A DNA stretch of 64,000 nucleotides from Protopterus annectens. Its lineage: Eukaryota; Chordata; Ceratodontiformes; Protopteridae. The notes under the pieces were generated by a model. It had not been told where the DNA came from. It did not search any database and saw nothing but the letters and a program-made list of their open reading frames with translations. Every line of letters begins with the position of its first letter. The first letter of the stretch is position 1. Positions 11,905 through 22,290 of the stretch are shown here, one piece after another. A program made the translations under genes and the position numbers. The stretch is taken from the NCBI RefSeq assembly GCF_019279795.1, contig NC_056733.1, positions 1,114,361,182 to 1,114,425,181 of the forward strand, in the 5' to 3' direction.

Positions 11905-12155
11905 GGAAGTGCTTATGCAGACATGGGAGTACTGATTTGGGAAGTTCTTATGTGTACATGGGATTACTGATTTTGGAAATGCTGATGTGTACATGGGGCT
12001 AATGATTTGGGGTGTGCTTATGTGTACATGGGACTACTGATTTGGGTGGTCCTTATGTGTACATGGGAAGAATGATATGAGAAGTGCTTGTGCATACTTT
12101 GGATGAAATTATATTGGAAGTACATATGCTTACTTGGGAAGAGAGTGTATTGCTG
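11905..12155 (+). repeat. Degenerate 35-36-bp minisatellite, about 7 copies
   Basis: Units of the form 'gtgcttatgtgtacatggg', then 'actactgatttggga', recur about every 35-36 bp from 11905. The first five are clear; the last two are more diverged. There is no coding role, and the decay suggests an old tandem array. Confidence 0.8.
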
Positions 12156-12689
12156 TCAGTTTTTGGTGGTGTTTGCATTTTGCAGTCTACACATAAGGGG
12201 TGCCAGATGATGTAAGATGGGCTGGGATTATTCTTCATGCTTGTACAAATTATCATATATATGCTTTCATTGAGCTTTTTCTAAACATATTCAGCTCTGA
12301 GCATACCTGAGGCTGTCCTCACATTCCCATGGCATGCAGATGACTACTGAGGACTGCTGTGGGGTCTGCTGCTGTCCCCCGCGTGTTCACGTCAAGCTGA
12401 GGCCACCATGCTCATGAGCAGCCAAGAATGACTTACATGCAGAAGTGGAACATACATGCTCATATATTACTGTCATTCATACAGATAAACACAAATGGGC
12501 CTATTTTGCATACAAATTGTATAAATGGACCTGAATTTACATGAAATAGTTTAATGTCACCATATTAACTTGAGATTATTTGAGTTAGGTGGAAATGACT
12601 TAGGAAACCACTGCCTTTTTAAAGTAAGAATAAAACAAATGATGCCAGGAGAGAGTTCCAAATATCCCAAAATGTATTGTTAGTGTTTT

Positions 12690-12722
12690 TGTTCATTCAC
12701 AATCCACAATGAACTTCATCAG
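12690..12722 (-). ncRNA. Hammerhead-ribozyme-like remnant in Penelope 3' sequence (left arm)
   Basis: On the minus strand 'ctgatgaagttcattgtgg' includes the conserved CTGATGA box and a hairpin-forming stem II (gttca... paired with ...tgaat), followed by 'gaaca' where active ribozymes have GAAAC. Penelope-like elements are known to carry hammerhead motifs. The mutated core suggests an inactive remnant. Stems I and III were not resolved. Confidence 0.35.
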
Positions 12723-12984
12723 ACAAACATTTCCCAAGAACCATTACCATTATAAAATCCATTAATTATACAATTAGGAATTCTATTAGTTAAAGAACCT
12801 TGATTTAAAGTTATAGTCCTGTTGTTAAAAAATGATAAATCATTTTTGGAAAATTTCTGTAAAAACAACTTCTGCCCTTTATAAAACCACAACTAAACAT
12901 TAAAATTGTGGACAATCATAAAAAGGCTTTTTTGGACCTATGTGCTCATCTTATTTTGAACAACTATTACTGACTTTACGCATG

Positions 12985-13401
12985 TCAGGATATGTTAAAA
13001 TATTCTTTCTCCAAAGATTTTAACTTCAGCATACATTTATATTCGTTAAGACCCGTTGAGGCATTAGCATTCATCCTTAACTGCCACAACAATTCCGATT
13101 CTTCTAATTTTAGCTCCCATGGTCCTCCTCTAATGTTCTTACTAACCTGCTCAATGATAGTAAAAACAAACTTATGTGTGGGGTTAATAGCTATGTGCTT
13201 GGCTAATGTGTTTGTAGCACTTCCTTTATTAATGTGATATAGATGTTCATAAACCCTTTGTTTGAAAGCCCTTTCAGTTTTAACTATATAATAACCATCA
13301 CATTGTTGGCACATTGTAAGGTAGACAATACCAACAAAAAAATGTGGGGGAAGCTTTGCGAATTGCGTTATGGCATATTGGGAGAGGGAACTTCTCTTCA
13401 A
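12985..13401 (-). pseudogene. Penelope-like GIY-YIG endonuclease domain (C-terminal part of ORF)
   Basis: The open frame of 138 codons contains VGIVYLTMCQQCDGYYIVKT (residues about 23-42), the GIY...YIG-like core with Y-I-V-K-T. Downstream are RVYEHLYHINKG, TLAKHIAIN, FTIIEQVSKNIRGG, ESELLWQL and TGLNE, the conserved order of Penelope-like endonucleases. In such elements the domain follows the RT domain and cleaves target DNA. RT is absent here. The frame is closed at 12985 by the native-looking stop. Usual GIY-YIG motif positions are substituted, so activity is doubtful. Confidence 0.82.
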
Positions 13402-13770
13402 AAATTCAGTTTATAAAGAAAATGCCATCGGGGCTTAATGAATATTGTTCTATTAAATGTATGCTGAAGTTAAAATCTTTGGAGAGAGAATATTTTAACA
13501 TATCCTGACGTGCATAAAGTCAGTAATAGTTGTTCAAAATAAGATGAGCCCATAGGTCCAAAAAAGCCTTTTTATGATTGTCCACAATTTTAATGCTTAG
13601 TTGTGGTTTTATAAAGGACAGAAGTTGTTTTTACAGAAATTTTACAAAAATGATTTATGGTTTTATAACAACAGGACTACAACTTTAAATCAAGGTTCTT
13701 TAACTAATGGAATTTCTAATTGTATAATTAATGGCTTTTATAATGGTGATGGTTCTTGGGAAATGTTTAT

Positions 13771-13805
13771 CTGATGAAGTTCATTGTGGACTGTGAATGA
13801 ACAAA
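13771..13805 (+). ncRNA. Hammerhead-ribozyme-like remnant in Penelope 3' sequence (right arm)
   Basis: This is the inverted partner of the motif at 12690-12722: CTGATGA followed by a stem-loop (gttca/tgaat) and 'gaaca'. Its presence at the equivalent site in both arms shows that it belonged to the element. The same core deviation occurs in both copies. Confidence 0.35.
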
Positions 13806-13862
13806 AGTGCTAACAATAAATGTTGGGATATTTGGAACTCTCTCCTGGCATCATTTGTTTTA

Positions 13863-14934
13863 GTTGGTTGAACTTTTGCTTTGTTTTTTTGTTAAAGCAA
13901 GAATAAATAATAGAAGTATTCGAAATTAATATGAAATACTTCAAACTGATGAAAAATTAGTGAGTTCACTTCAAGAAATGTATGTGCCACTGATATGATG
14001 GGCATATTATAATAACTTTAGTGAATACTGTAAAGCAATCACTTGTAAATGGAAAATCATTACAGCAGCAGCGGAAATGATTAGTGATGAGTGCAAAAAA
14101 AATATTTTGGTGTCATGTAATGATTGTGCATACATTGTAGAAATGCAATATTTTAACATGAAGTACTGACGTGGTTAGGATGTGCTGTTGGCTGAAGATA
14201 TGTCTGTTTTTACTTGGAGATGTCAGTGTCCCTGAAGAGTACAAAATGACAGTATTATGAATATGAGACAGTGGTAAGGGCTAGGGGAAGGATGAATCTG
14301 TTAACAAACTAATTGCTTTAATGTTGTGAAGGTATTAACTATACTGCAGAAATTACTGTAGCACAACTTTACTTCGCTGAACTGAGATTTGGCATGTGTG
14401 TGTATATAATTGTGGGGTTTGTGTTACCTACCTTTTTTACGAAGATGGCAGGCATGCTTTCACCTCAACAAACAACATACTTTAAACAAAGAAAATATTA
14501 CTTAATATGAAAAAACAATATGATACATTTTGATTCAAATACAAAGTATGACTCATATTATATATGGAATTAACAGTTTTTACTAATTGAACAACACGGG
14601 GACATTCAGTATGTCTACATTTATGTAAATTACATCACTGGAATTTATTATGCAAAATAATTAAAAATGTATTTAATTCATTATATAATGCCTTACGACA
14701 TTGCCGAACAGGAGAAAGTGAGCACTCAGGCATGAGTTTTAAAAATAATAACATACGAGTAACTGTTCTGAAATAAAAAAAGAATTATTTAACAATAAGA
14801 AGAAATGTCTGCTGAACAGTGACATTAAACCATGCGTCACACAGCATAGTCCACAGCTACCACTGCATGCATCGATTATGGTGTGTGCAATTTTTAGAAG
14901 AAAGGAAACACTAATCTGAATGCCATGGTCCATA
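13863..14934. other. No gene recognised
   Basis: AT-rich sequence without supportable open frames or a recognisable repeat. Its last part (about 14700-14930) may be 3' flank of the Harbinger element, whose terminal inverted repeats were not identified. Confidence 0.4.
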
Positions 14935-16015
14935 GCTGCGGACTATACCCTACAGCCTCTTTACCTACACAGCTGTATGCCGTATATGAGCCTACCTCTT
15001 GGAGTCCATTACTACTGCTGCAAGCTGGTCATCATTAGTCATACTGGGATTGGAAATGGAAGCTACAGTGACAGCATGGGTCACTTCACCACCAGGCCAG
15101 TGCATGATCATGTTGTACAGGATGTAACATATGGTAAACATCCTGGACCGAGTAGCTGGGTCATATTGAAGGGCACTCCCAGACTCATCCAGGCAACCAA
15201 AATGACAGATGGCCAAATACCCTATCAATAGCAATACTGATCTGGGACGGAGGTGTGATCTATGTCTCTTCTTCAGCTCCATTGCAGTTTCTCACTGGTG
15301 TCATGAACCATGGCTCCAGTGAATATCTAGCATAACCTGAAAAAACAAAAAAAGAAAGTGAGTAAGAGATAAACTGTGGTGGTGCAAAACAAAGGACAAA
15401 AAGTTTAGTATTCAGCAATACATGTTACCATGAATAACAACTTAAATGTAATAGAAAAAAGAAAAAAAAATCCACTTACCAACAAGATGACCACTGGTCA
15501 CCCTAACATGTAGGACGTGTCAGTAGAGTGATCAAGAGAGCCTGATACAGAAATCAGAGATGTTGGTGATGCACCCTCATGTATCACACACTACCTGGCA
15601 AATGATGGAATAGTAGGCCTTCCTATTGTGGTATCACTCACCCCATGAGCCAGAATGGCCCCTAACTGTAACATAGATGCAACCTATTGCATTGAGTACC
15701 TCAGGTCAATGTGCCTCCCCAAAAAAACATGCATTGTCCTGACTTGATTTTGAGGTGGCATTGGGAAATATAGATGTACTAATCCACACATACCAAGAGT
15801 GCCTAGTGTATCCCCAGTCTGCCTATGGAAGATCCCTGTGGTACATATGGTAAGGGCTATAAATATCTTAGTATCCAAGGGATAAGAAGTTCACAAATTC
15901 CTCCAGTACCCTTATGGGGGTCATACATACTCACTTAGACCCTTATAATATCCCTGTCCACTCTGAACTCTATATGTCCTGATTATCAACATTATAGTGG
16001 TTTATTCTCTTCTTA
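14935..16015 (-). pseudogene. PIF/Harbinger (HARBI1-type) transposase pseudogene with an intron
   Basis: Read on the minus strand, the order is: FRVDRDII (about 16000), ALTICTTGIFHRQTGDTLG (frame 15878-15684, the helix-turn-helix region, cf. ATGSFQ...GDTLG of HARBI1), AIGCIYVTVRG (D-containing box expected, here degraded), YHNRKAYYSIICQVVCD, then after an intron GYARYSLEPWFMTP, and finally SALQYDPATRSRMFTICYIL with YNMI (cf. the C-terminal helix with LHN). This order matches Harbinger DDE transposases, which move by cut-and-paste and target TWA sites. Stops and frame changes make it non-functional. The terminal repeats and the SANT/Myb-like partner gene were not found. Confidence 0.78.
15337..15479 (-). 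other. Putative GT-AG intron in the Harbinger transposase
   Basis: On the minus strand the donor is G|GTAAGT (GT at 15479-15478) and the acceptor is ttttttcAG|GTTATG (AG at 15338-15337). Removal of these 143 bp joins SGHLVG to YARYSLEPWF in frame, restoring the conserved 'GD-GY-L-PW-MTP' block of the family. The interior is A-rich on the plus strand (T-rich in the sense direction), as expected for a small intron. Confidence 0.65.
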
Positions 16016-16264
16016 TATCTCTCTGCCTTCTTGGCTGGTGAATGACACTGGGCGCAAGCGCTTTTCATTCAGCCAAGGCAAACAGTTCAAAATGAGAAAT
16101 ATCAAGGCTAGCAGTTAGTGACAGCATTTTCATAGACTGCAAAGTAGATAAAATAGGTAAGATTCCTTTTAATATGACAATTGGCGGAAGACGCAGAAAA
16201 GCAGGAAAATTTCACTATAAATTGCAGGCTACAGAATGCTACATTACCATATGCTGTTTTATAT
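16016..16264. other. Short unassigned interval
   Basis: No gene is recognised. The piece from 16016 to about 16080 may still be the N-terminal part of the Harbinger transposase in a degraded frame. Confidence 0.3.
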
Positions 16265-16707
16265 AATTTTATTTATTTATTATTTATTTTTATTTATTTA
16301 CATTTGTTAACCGGGTAGTTCCCAACTGGGACAGTAGCCCATTTTTAGCGGAGACCCGAGGAGAAACGCTCCAGACAAATTAACAATTTCAAGCAAAACA
16401 ATTACTAAGAACACAGTAGTTAATAAAGCACAATACAGCAGTACAGTAGTTGATAAGTCACAGTACAATAGTACAATAATCAGATAAGCTATACATAAAC
16501 AAATAGTTCTAGGAACATAATATCGCAAATTACAGCTGTGCAAATAAGTTTATCAGAACTCTACTAGCAAACTGCTGCAGTTGTTTGAGGTGAATGATAG
16601 TACAGAGTTGAGAAGATATTAGGAAGGTGTTACCCAGGTGACATACAGGACCAGAGCCATCTGCTGGTGAGATATTCTTTTAGGATTTTTTTGAAAGAAG
16701 AGGTGTT

Positions 16708-17431
16708 TCAATTCTTTTGTATGTCCTGAGGTAGAACGTTGCAGACCTTGGCTATTTTATTGGAGTAGAGACAATCACCATGATAGTTGTATGACTGGGT
16801 AATTTTTAGCAGTAACTTGTCAGAGGATCTAAGGGACCTGCAGTTAACATTGGGTTGGATTAGGTTAGAGAGAGCCGGGCAGTTACTGGGGTTGCAGAAG
16901 ACTTTGTGTGCAAAGGTAAGTTGGTTTAGAGGTAACAGGTTGGGAAGTTCCAGCCAGCTGAGGTGCTGGAGAGTAGACCAATGATGTGTTTTGGGGGGAG
17001 TGATTGGCTGCAAACCTAGCTATTTTGTTGTAGCAGGATTCTAGATTATTAAGGTCAGTCTTGCATATGTTGGTGAAAATATGTGAACAATAGAGGAGGG
17101 TAGATAGTAAGTGGGCTCTAGCAGTGGCTACTCTGGCTTGGTGAGTGAGGTATGGTTTGGCCCTGTAGAGAGTACCTAGTTTGATATGGACCTTTTTGAT
17201 TGATAAGGAGATGTGTGTATCAAATTTTAGTCTGTTATCAATTGTAACTCCTAGGAGTTTGGTCTGATTAGTTGGATCAATCTGTGTTCCATTGGAAGAA
17301 TAGATACAGAGGGGTAGAAGGCTTACCTTGGATGATTTGTTAGTGAAGATCATTAACTTAGTCTTATTTGGGTTTAGGATGAGTTGATGCTTGGAGAGGA
17401 GCGTCTCTATGTCCAGGAAGGATGTTTGCAT
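16708..17431 (-). pseudogene. LINE RT C-terminal half and thumb region
   Basis: The frame 17431-16883 contains HQLILNPNKTKLMIFTNK, LLGVTIDNRLKFDTHI, LNNLESCYNKIARFA and, in the overlapping frame 17013-16708, LSWLELPNLLPL. These are the usual blocks after the YADD box in L2/CR1-like RTs. Just upstream (about 17480-17600) the strand also encodes the GVPQ and YADDSSFICS blocks in a broken frame. The frame change between the two open segments shows a small indel. Confidence 0.82.
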
Positions 17432-17735
17432 ATTTTGTTGAAGTTCTTGGGGAGAAGGGGCTGAACAGATAAATGAGGAGTCATCTGCGTATTGGATGAT
17501 AGTTGCATGCTGGGCGGTGGAATTTAGGTTGTTGGTAAATATGATAAAAAGGAGGGGCCCAAATATGGATTCTTGGGGTACTCCAGTATATACAAGCAGT
17601 AGACGAGAGAGATTGTTTTCTTATTTAGTAACCTGTTGATGGTTTGAAAGGTAGCTGTGGAACCAGGTTAGGGATAAGGAGTCGAGATTGTAATTTGCAA
17701 GTTTGTTGAGTAGCAATTGGTGAGTAGAAGATGGT

Positions 17736-19710
17736 ATCATCATCCCCATCAGCATTCTCATCAATAGATCCATCCAGGAATCTTATGTTCCCAAACTATG
17801 GCAAGCTGCCTACATCCTGCCCCTTCATAAAGGAGGCAAAAATAATAGCATTTCTAATTTCCACCCAATAGCCATTCTTTCCCCAATTTCATAAGTCCTT
17901 GAAAAATGTATCCACCTGCAACTCATGCCCCACCTCCTCAATAACCAACTCCTCACCCCTACTCAACATGGTTTCAGTCCTGGCCACAGTACTATAACTG
18001 CTCTACTCTCTTTCTTAGACACTGTCAACCATCCCCGTGACTCTGGAGATATTGTCTCCACTGTCCTTCTCGACCTATCCAAGGCATTTGATCCTGTATC
18101 CCACACACACCTTCTCAATCACCTTTCTAACCTCAGTCTCTCCCTAGAGTCCCTTTCTTGGTTCAAAAGTTATCTCTCTGATAGATCCCAAGCTGTGAAA
18201 TGGCAAACGGGTACCTCTACCTTCCTTCCTACCCCTACCGGAGTTCCCCAGGGTTCTATTCTCGGACCAATGCTCTTTAATGTCTTCATCAATGATTTTC
18301 ACTCTGCAATTCCAAACACTCAAATAGTGCAATATGCAGACGACTCCACTTTAGTCTGCTCAGCCCCTTGCCTTCCCGAGCTGTAGGCCAAGACCGAATT
18401 GGCCTTCACAACTACAGAGAATTGGATGCTTCAAAACCATCTCTCCCTTAATGCCAATAAATCCAAAATCATTCTTTTCTCCCCCTCAAGAGGCCTCCCA
18501 CTTGATAAGCACTCTTTCAAGATCACCAGCCTCACCCACTCCTCAATAGAAGTTGTTACTTGTGCCAAACTACTTGGTGTTACCATTGATGAACACCTGA
18601 AATTTAATACTCATATTCAACTAAACATAAAAAAAAAACATCAGAAGCTCGGTATGCTTTATAGAAACGCTCACTTTCTATCAATAGCTACAAGACAAAC
18701 CCTCACCTCCACCTTCCTTCTACCTTTTCTATTGTATGGTGCTCCTCTTCTAACCAACCTCACAGCTTCTATCTCCTCAAAACTAGAAAGTTGCTACAAC
18801 AAAATCACCAAATTTGCTACTAATTCTATTAATTCCACACATCATTGCATCTCCCTCCATAGTCTTAAATGGTTAGAACTCCCTAATCATCTTGACTACC
18901 TTCAACTTACTACTGCCCACAAACTAATCTTTAAACCCACTGCTTGCCCTGCACTAACTAATATCTTGCCTTTCTACACTCCTCTCAGGCCCCTAAGATC
19001 AGCCCACCAAAATCTTCTTTCAGTACACAAACCTAAACAACCCTCTGGCCACCTTCTACTTTTTTATACTATAGCAAAAAAATGGAACTTGCTTCCTTCC
19101 CTGCTAAGAATCACTACAAACCCTGAACAATTCAAATCTCTACTCCATTCCCACCTCTCCAAAAACTGGAAGTGTAATTGTATACCTCCTACCTAAATCC
19201 ACTAACGTCCCCTATTCATGATTCTCCATCTTGTCCCTCTTCATCCAACTCTTTCTTCAGCTCCCCACCCTCAGCTTCTTTAACAATTTTCTCCGTGTAT
19301 AAACTCTATGTAAATACTCTATATATCTTCACATCCTTACTGCCTATAATGCCTCTTCATGCAACTGTATCTTTGACCACGAATGTAAAATGAATCTTCG
19401 TCTATTTGTTTTTTTTCCTCCACCTGGCATTTCTTCTCCTTTTACTTCTTTGCACCACCTCTTTCCTACACTTCTCTTCTGATTTACTTCTTTTGCATTT
19501 CAAATGTATGTGTATTTCATTTTTGCTTTTTTTTTCTGTGCTAACTATACAAATGTATAACATTTTATTTTTTGCTTGCTTGTAAATTGTTTAATTGTGC
19601 AATTTGTTTGTAATATGAAGCTTTTCTCTCCGGGCCTCCACTGAAAATGGATTTTTGGGCCCAGTGGACATCCCCGGTTATCAAACTGTAAATAAATAAA
19701 TAATAAATAA
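17736..19710 (+). mobile_element. Nested 5'-truncated L2/CR1-like LINE, flanked by ATGGT duplication
   Basis: ATGGT at 17731-17735 and at 19711-19715 flanks the insert, and removing the insert restores a continuous minus-strand RT sequence. The insert begins within RT (PKLWQAAYILPLHK), runs through QHGFSPGHSTITALLSF, LLDLSKAFDPVSHTHLL, GVPQGSILGP and VQYADDSTLVCS, and ends with the gcttttctctccgggcct block and an AAATA tail at 19710. 5' truncation and a short target duplication are typical of LINE insertion. It is younger than its host copy, though it also carries stops. Confidence 0.9.
17925..19196 (+). pseudogene. LINE reverse transcriptase, two adjoining frames
   Basis: The frame 17925-18386 (153 codons) contains QHGFSPGHST, VLLDLSKAFDPVSHTHLLNH, SWFKSYLSDRSQ, TGVPQGSILGPMLFNVFIND and IVQYADDSTLVC, i.e. 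the finger and palm with the catalytic DD. The frame 18399-19196 (265 codons) continues with ENWMLQNHLSLNANKSKIIL, LLGVTIDEHLKF and the thumb/C-terminus through NPEQFKSLLHSHLSKNWK. Only a single stop after PELL and its surroundings separates them, so the RT is nearly intact, but the 5' half of ORF2 is missing because of truncation. Confidence 0.88.
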
Positions 19711-19812
19711 ATGGTGTCAAAGGCTTTTGACATATCTAGAAAAATTACAGTGACCCATTATCCTTCATTTTTAAGGTGTTGAATAGTATTGGTGAAGGTA
19801 ATTAGGGCAGTG

Positions 19813-20852
19813 TTAGTACTGTGCTTGGGCCTGAAGCCGTGCTGTGAGAGGGGATAGCATGTTATTGGTGGTGAGGTGATTTAGAAGCTGTTGGTGGATA
19901 CATTTTTCTAGTATTTTAGCTATGGGAGAGAGGATGGCAATTGGTCGATAATTTGAGATTTCTCTAGAGGGGCAGTGCTTGTGAAGGGGAATGATGTAAG
20001 AAATTTTCCAGAGGTGAGGGACATAGTGTTCAGAGATAGAGCGATTGATTAGGGTGGATATGCGGTAGACTATGGATGGAGCAGCTATTTTCAGGAATTC
20101 ATTGGGTAGCTGGTCTGCAGCAAGACAGCAGGGTTTTAGTTTACTTAGGAGTTTTGTTATGTACATAGTCTGAATGGGTTTGAGGGAGAAAGAGTTTGTG
20201 TCTTTGCTGGTGGGGGGTACATTAGATGGCAGAGCTGTTTGTTGTTTAGGGGGTGGTGATTGAGTTAATAAGGTGGGAGTTGAATTGCGAGCCTATGGGC
20301 TCAGAGGTATTACAAGTGGATGGAGCAGGGGTGGTGGTTTTACCAGGGTTAAGGAGGTAGTTCATGTTTTGCCAGATCTTTTGTGGGTTATTCAGGTATT
20401 TTTTTGGGCGGATTGAAAGTAAGTTTTTTGTCATTGGATATTTTTTTCTTAGCTTGATTTCTTAATTGCTGAAATATGGTGAAATAATTTTTATTTTTGG
20501 TGGTATGGTAATGTGACCAGGCTTTGTCCCTTTGTTTGATTAGAGCCTTAGTGTCATTAGATACCCATGGTAATTGTTTGACTTCGGTACGAAGTTTTCT
20601 GGTGCGGGTGAGATTATTTAGGATTTCAAGGAATTTATTATTGAAGTATTCGACTGCAAGGTCTAGTTGTAGAGTTTTTAATGGGGGCCAGTCACAATGT
20701 TGAAGTAGTAGCTTGAATGTCTCTGGGGACAACTTTTTCTTGCTCTGGGTGTATATGAAGGGTATGTATGTTTGGGAGTGAATTATTTTTCTAACTAGGA
20801 ATGTGGGAGCATGGTCACTTAGTGAGATAGTTAGGCAGCCAGCTTGGTGCAC
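19813..20852 (-). pseudogene. LINE RT N-terminal half, linker and EN C-terminus
   Basis: The frame 20166-19813 contains CCLAADQLPNEFLK, VPHLWKISYIIPLHKHCP and REISNYRPIAILSPIAKILE, the N-terminal RT blocks. The frame 20852-20388 contains ISLSDHAPTFLV (S-D-H motif closing the endonuclease) and the basic linker LPWVSNDTKALIKQRDKAW. They are the upstream continuation of the RT at 16708-17431. The two frames are offset, so at least one indel is present. Confidence 0.82.
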
Positions 20853-21239
20853 AAGGTTAGGCTTGTTGGTTAGTATCCAGTCGAGTATTGATTGTTTTTT
20901 CGAATGTTTGCCAGTGTGGATAGGGTTGTTAATAATTTGGGTGAAGTTGTACAGGTTAATGAAGTTAGTGGGACAGGTAGAAGAGCAGGAGAGACAGTCA
21001 AGGTTAAAGTCATCTAGGATGATGGTTTCCTGGCTGAAAGAAGAAGCAGACCAAGAGAGGAGGGATTCAATACTGAGACGGTTGTTTCTGGGAGGAAGAT
21101 ATGCGGCAATAATAATGTTTTTCTTGAGGGTTAAATTTCAGGCGTGTGACTAGTATTTCTGCACTGGGGATAGCTGTGGTAGTACGTTTAGTTTTTCCAC
21201 TATATGAGAGTCTTTGAACATAACAGCTACACCACCACC

Positions 21240-21425
21240 TCATTTGTTTTGTCTGTCTTGCCTTATGATGTTATAACAATTAGTTATAATTTCAGAGTCT
21301 TTGACATGGGGCTTTAACCAAGTTTCAGTATTGACAGCTATGTCTGGAGAGTAGGTGGCCAAGGTAGCATTAAATTCAGTGATTTTATTTAGGAGGCTTC
21401 TGAGGTTGAAATTTGTTATTAGCAT
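21240..21425 (-). pseudogene. LINE endonuclease N-terminus
   Basis: The open frame contains NFNLRSLLNKITEFNATL (N of the catalytic N-x-R-S region), IAVNTETWLKPHVKDSEI (the T-E-T-W box with the catalytic Glu) and NCYNIIRQDRQNK. The continuation towards 20852 is broken by stops. This is the start of ORF2 of the minus-strand LINE. Confidence 0.82.
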
Positions 21426-21459
21426 ATCTGAGTTGGAGGTTATGAGAAGTGAAGTACAT

Positions 21460-22290
21460 GGAGTTGGGCCAGCCAGATTTTGTATAGTAGTAGCAGTAGT
21501 GGTGGAGTTTAGATGGTCACAGTTGTTGAGAGAAGAGTTACGGTTAGGGCCAGGGTTGGGATGGATATCTGCCTGCAGTTTAATCTGTGTTAAGGAGTGT
21601 AGAACTAACTATCTGTGTTTTTCCCTGGGTTGGTAATGCCTGTATGTGGATGGATGAGTGGAGTGGATATGTAAATGTTTGAAGTGAAAGAGAAGAATAT
21701 TGCTGCAGTGATATAGATGAGGACTAATGATGCTATAGGGCTTAAAAGGAAGTTGTGCTATGTTTCAATATGTGTTGGGGAGTGGTAGTGTTGGATATGA
21801 TAGTTATGGAAGTTAGTGGCATTATAAGCGAGGCAGAGGAAGTATAAAAGCAGTGTGATGAACAGTAAAAGGTGATGGAGCACCATTATGGGAGAAGTGT
21901 AGACACAAAGGGAAGTAGAGTAGGGTAATAGGGGAGGGGAAGCTGTATACTACAAAAGGATCTAGGGAGGGGTGGAGAGAGTGATTATTGTGGGAGGGGT
22001 GGAATGAAGAGATGGTGAAGTGGGAGGGGTTTGGAAGGGAGTGTGGAGAGTGGTGATTGGTGGCTAGTGTAGGGGGTGTGGTGTACTTAGCTATAAATGT
22101 AATGAAAGACGGGGTGGGTGGGAATGGGGATAGAATAGGGGAGCAAAGTGAGCCCGAGCGTAGCGAGGGCGAACTGAACAGGTTGACCCAGCAGGAGGAG
22201 GAGGCAAGAAAAGTAAAAAAAAACGGTGAGCTGAAAATGTGGAAAGGTGAGTTTTTAATGCTCTAGTATGACTGACAGACTTAAACTAAA
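21460..22290 (-). promoter_or_regulatory. Probable 5' region of the minus-strand LINE, with a CpG-bearing block
   Basis: The region is strongly purine-rich on the plus strand (pyrimidine-rich in the LINE sense) and lies upstream of the endonuclease start. Near 22149-22175 the block 'gcccgagcgtagcgagggc' is a near-palindrome with several CpGs in an otherwise CpG-poor setting. In LINEs the 5' region holds the internal promoter; that role here is inferred only from position. Confidence 0.4.

Larger units (their letters stand above)
12638..13862. mobile_element. Head-to-head pair of truncated Penelope-like elements
   Basis: The two arms, 12638-13062 and 13427-13862, are inverted copies for about 430 bp. 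'gatgccaggagagagttcc' at the left edge is matched by 'ggaactctctcctggcatc' at the right edge. The left copy runs on the minus strand and includes a GIY-YIG domain in the central spacer. The right copy runs on the plus strand and begins only at the last codons (GLNE... then KCMLKLKSLERE). Both therefore end in the same 3' sequence and diverge from the centre. Penelope-like elements are known to leave inverted, 5'-truncated partner copies. Both copies are decayed. Confidence 0.82.
16265..22260 (-). mobile_element. L2/CR1-like LINE, minus strand, split by a nested LINE
   Basis: The 3' tail lies at 16265-16380 (T-rich, then tttgttaaccgggtagttcc and the agaaacgctcca block). The RT C-terminal half lies at 16708-17730. 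The sequence resumes at 19711 with the RT N-terminal half (to 20166), then the EN-RT linker and EN C-terminal part (20246-20852) and the EN N-terminus at 21425-21240 (NLRSLLNKITEFNA, IAVNTETWLKPH). Upstream, 21460-22260 is the pyrimidine-rich (sense) 5' region. Subtracting the 1975-bp insert leaves about 4 kb, close to full length for such elements. Frameshifts and stops are scattered, so it is inactive. Confidence 0.85.

Noticed and set aside
12985-13401. Homing endonuclease or UvrC-type gene from the GIY-YIG match
   Set aside because: The downstream block order (EH, LAKH, IEQV, GG, GLNE) and the inverted 3' copies identify a Penelope-like element.
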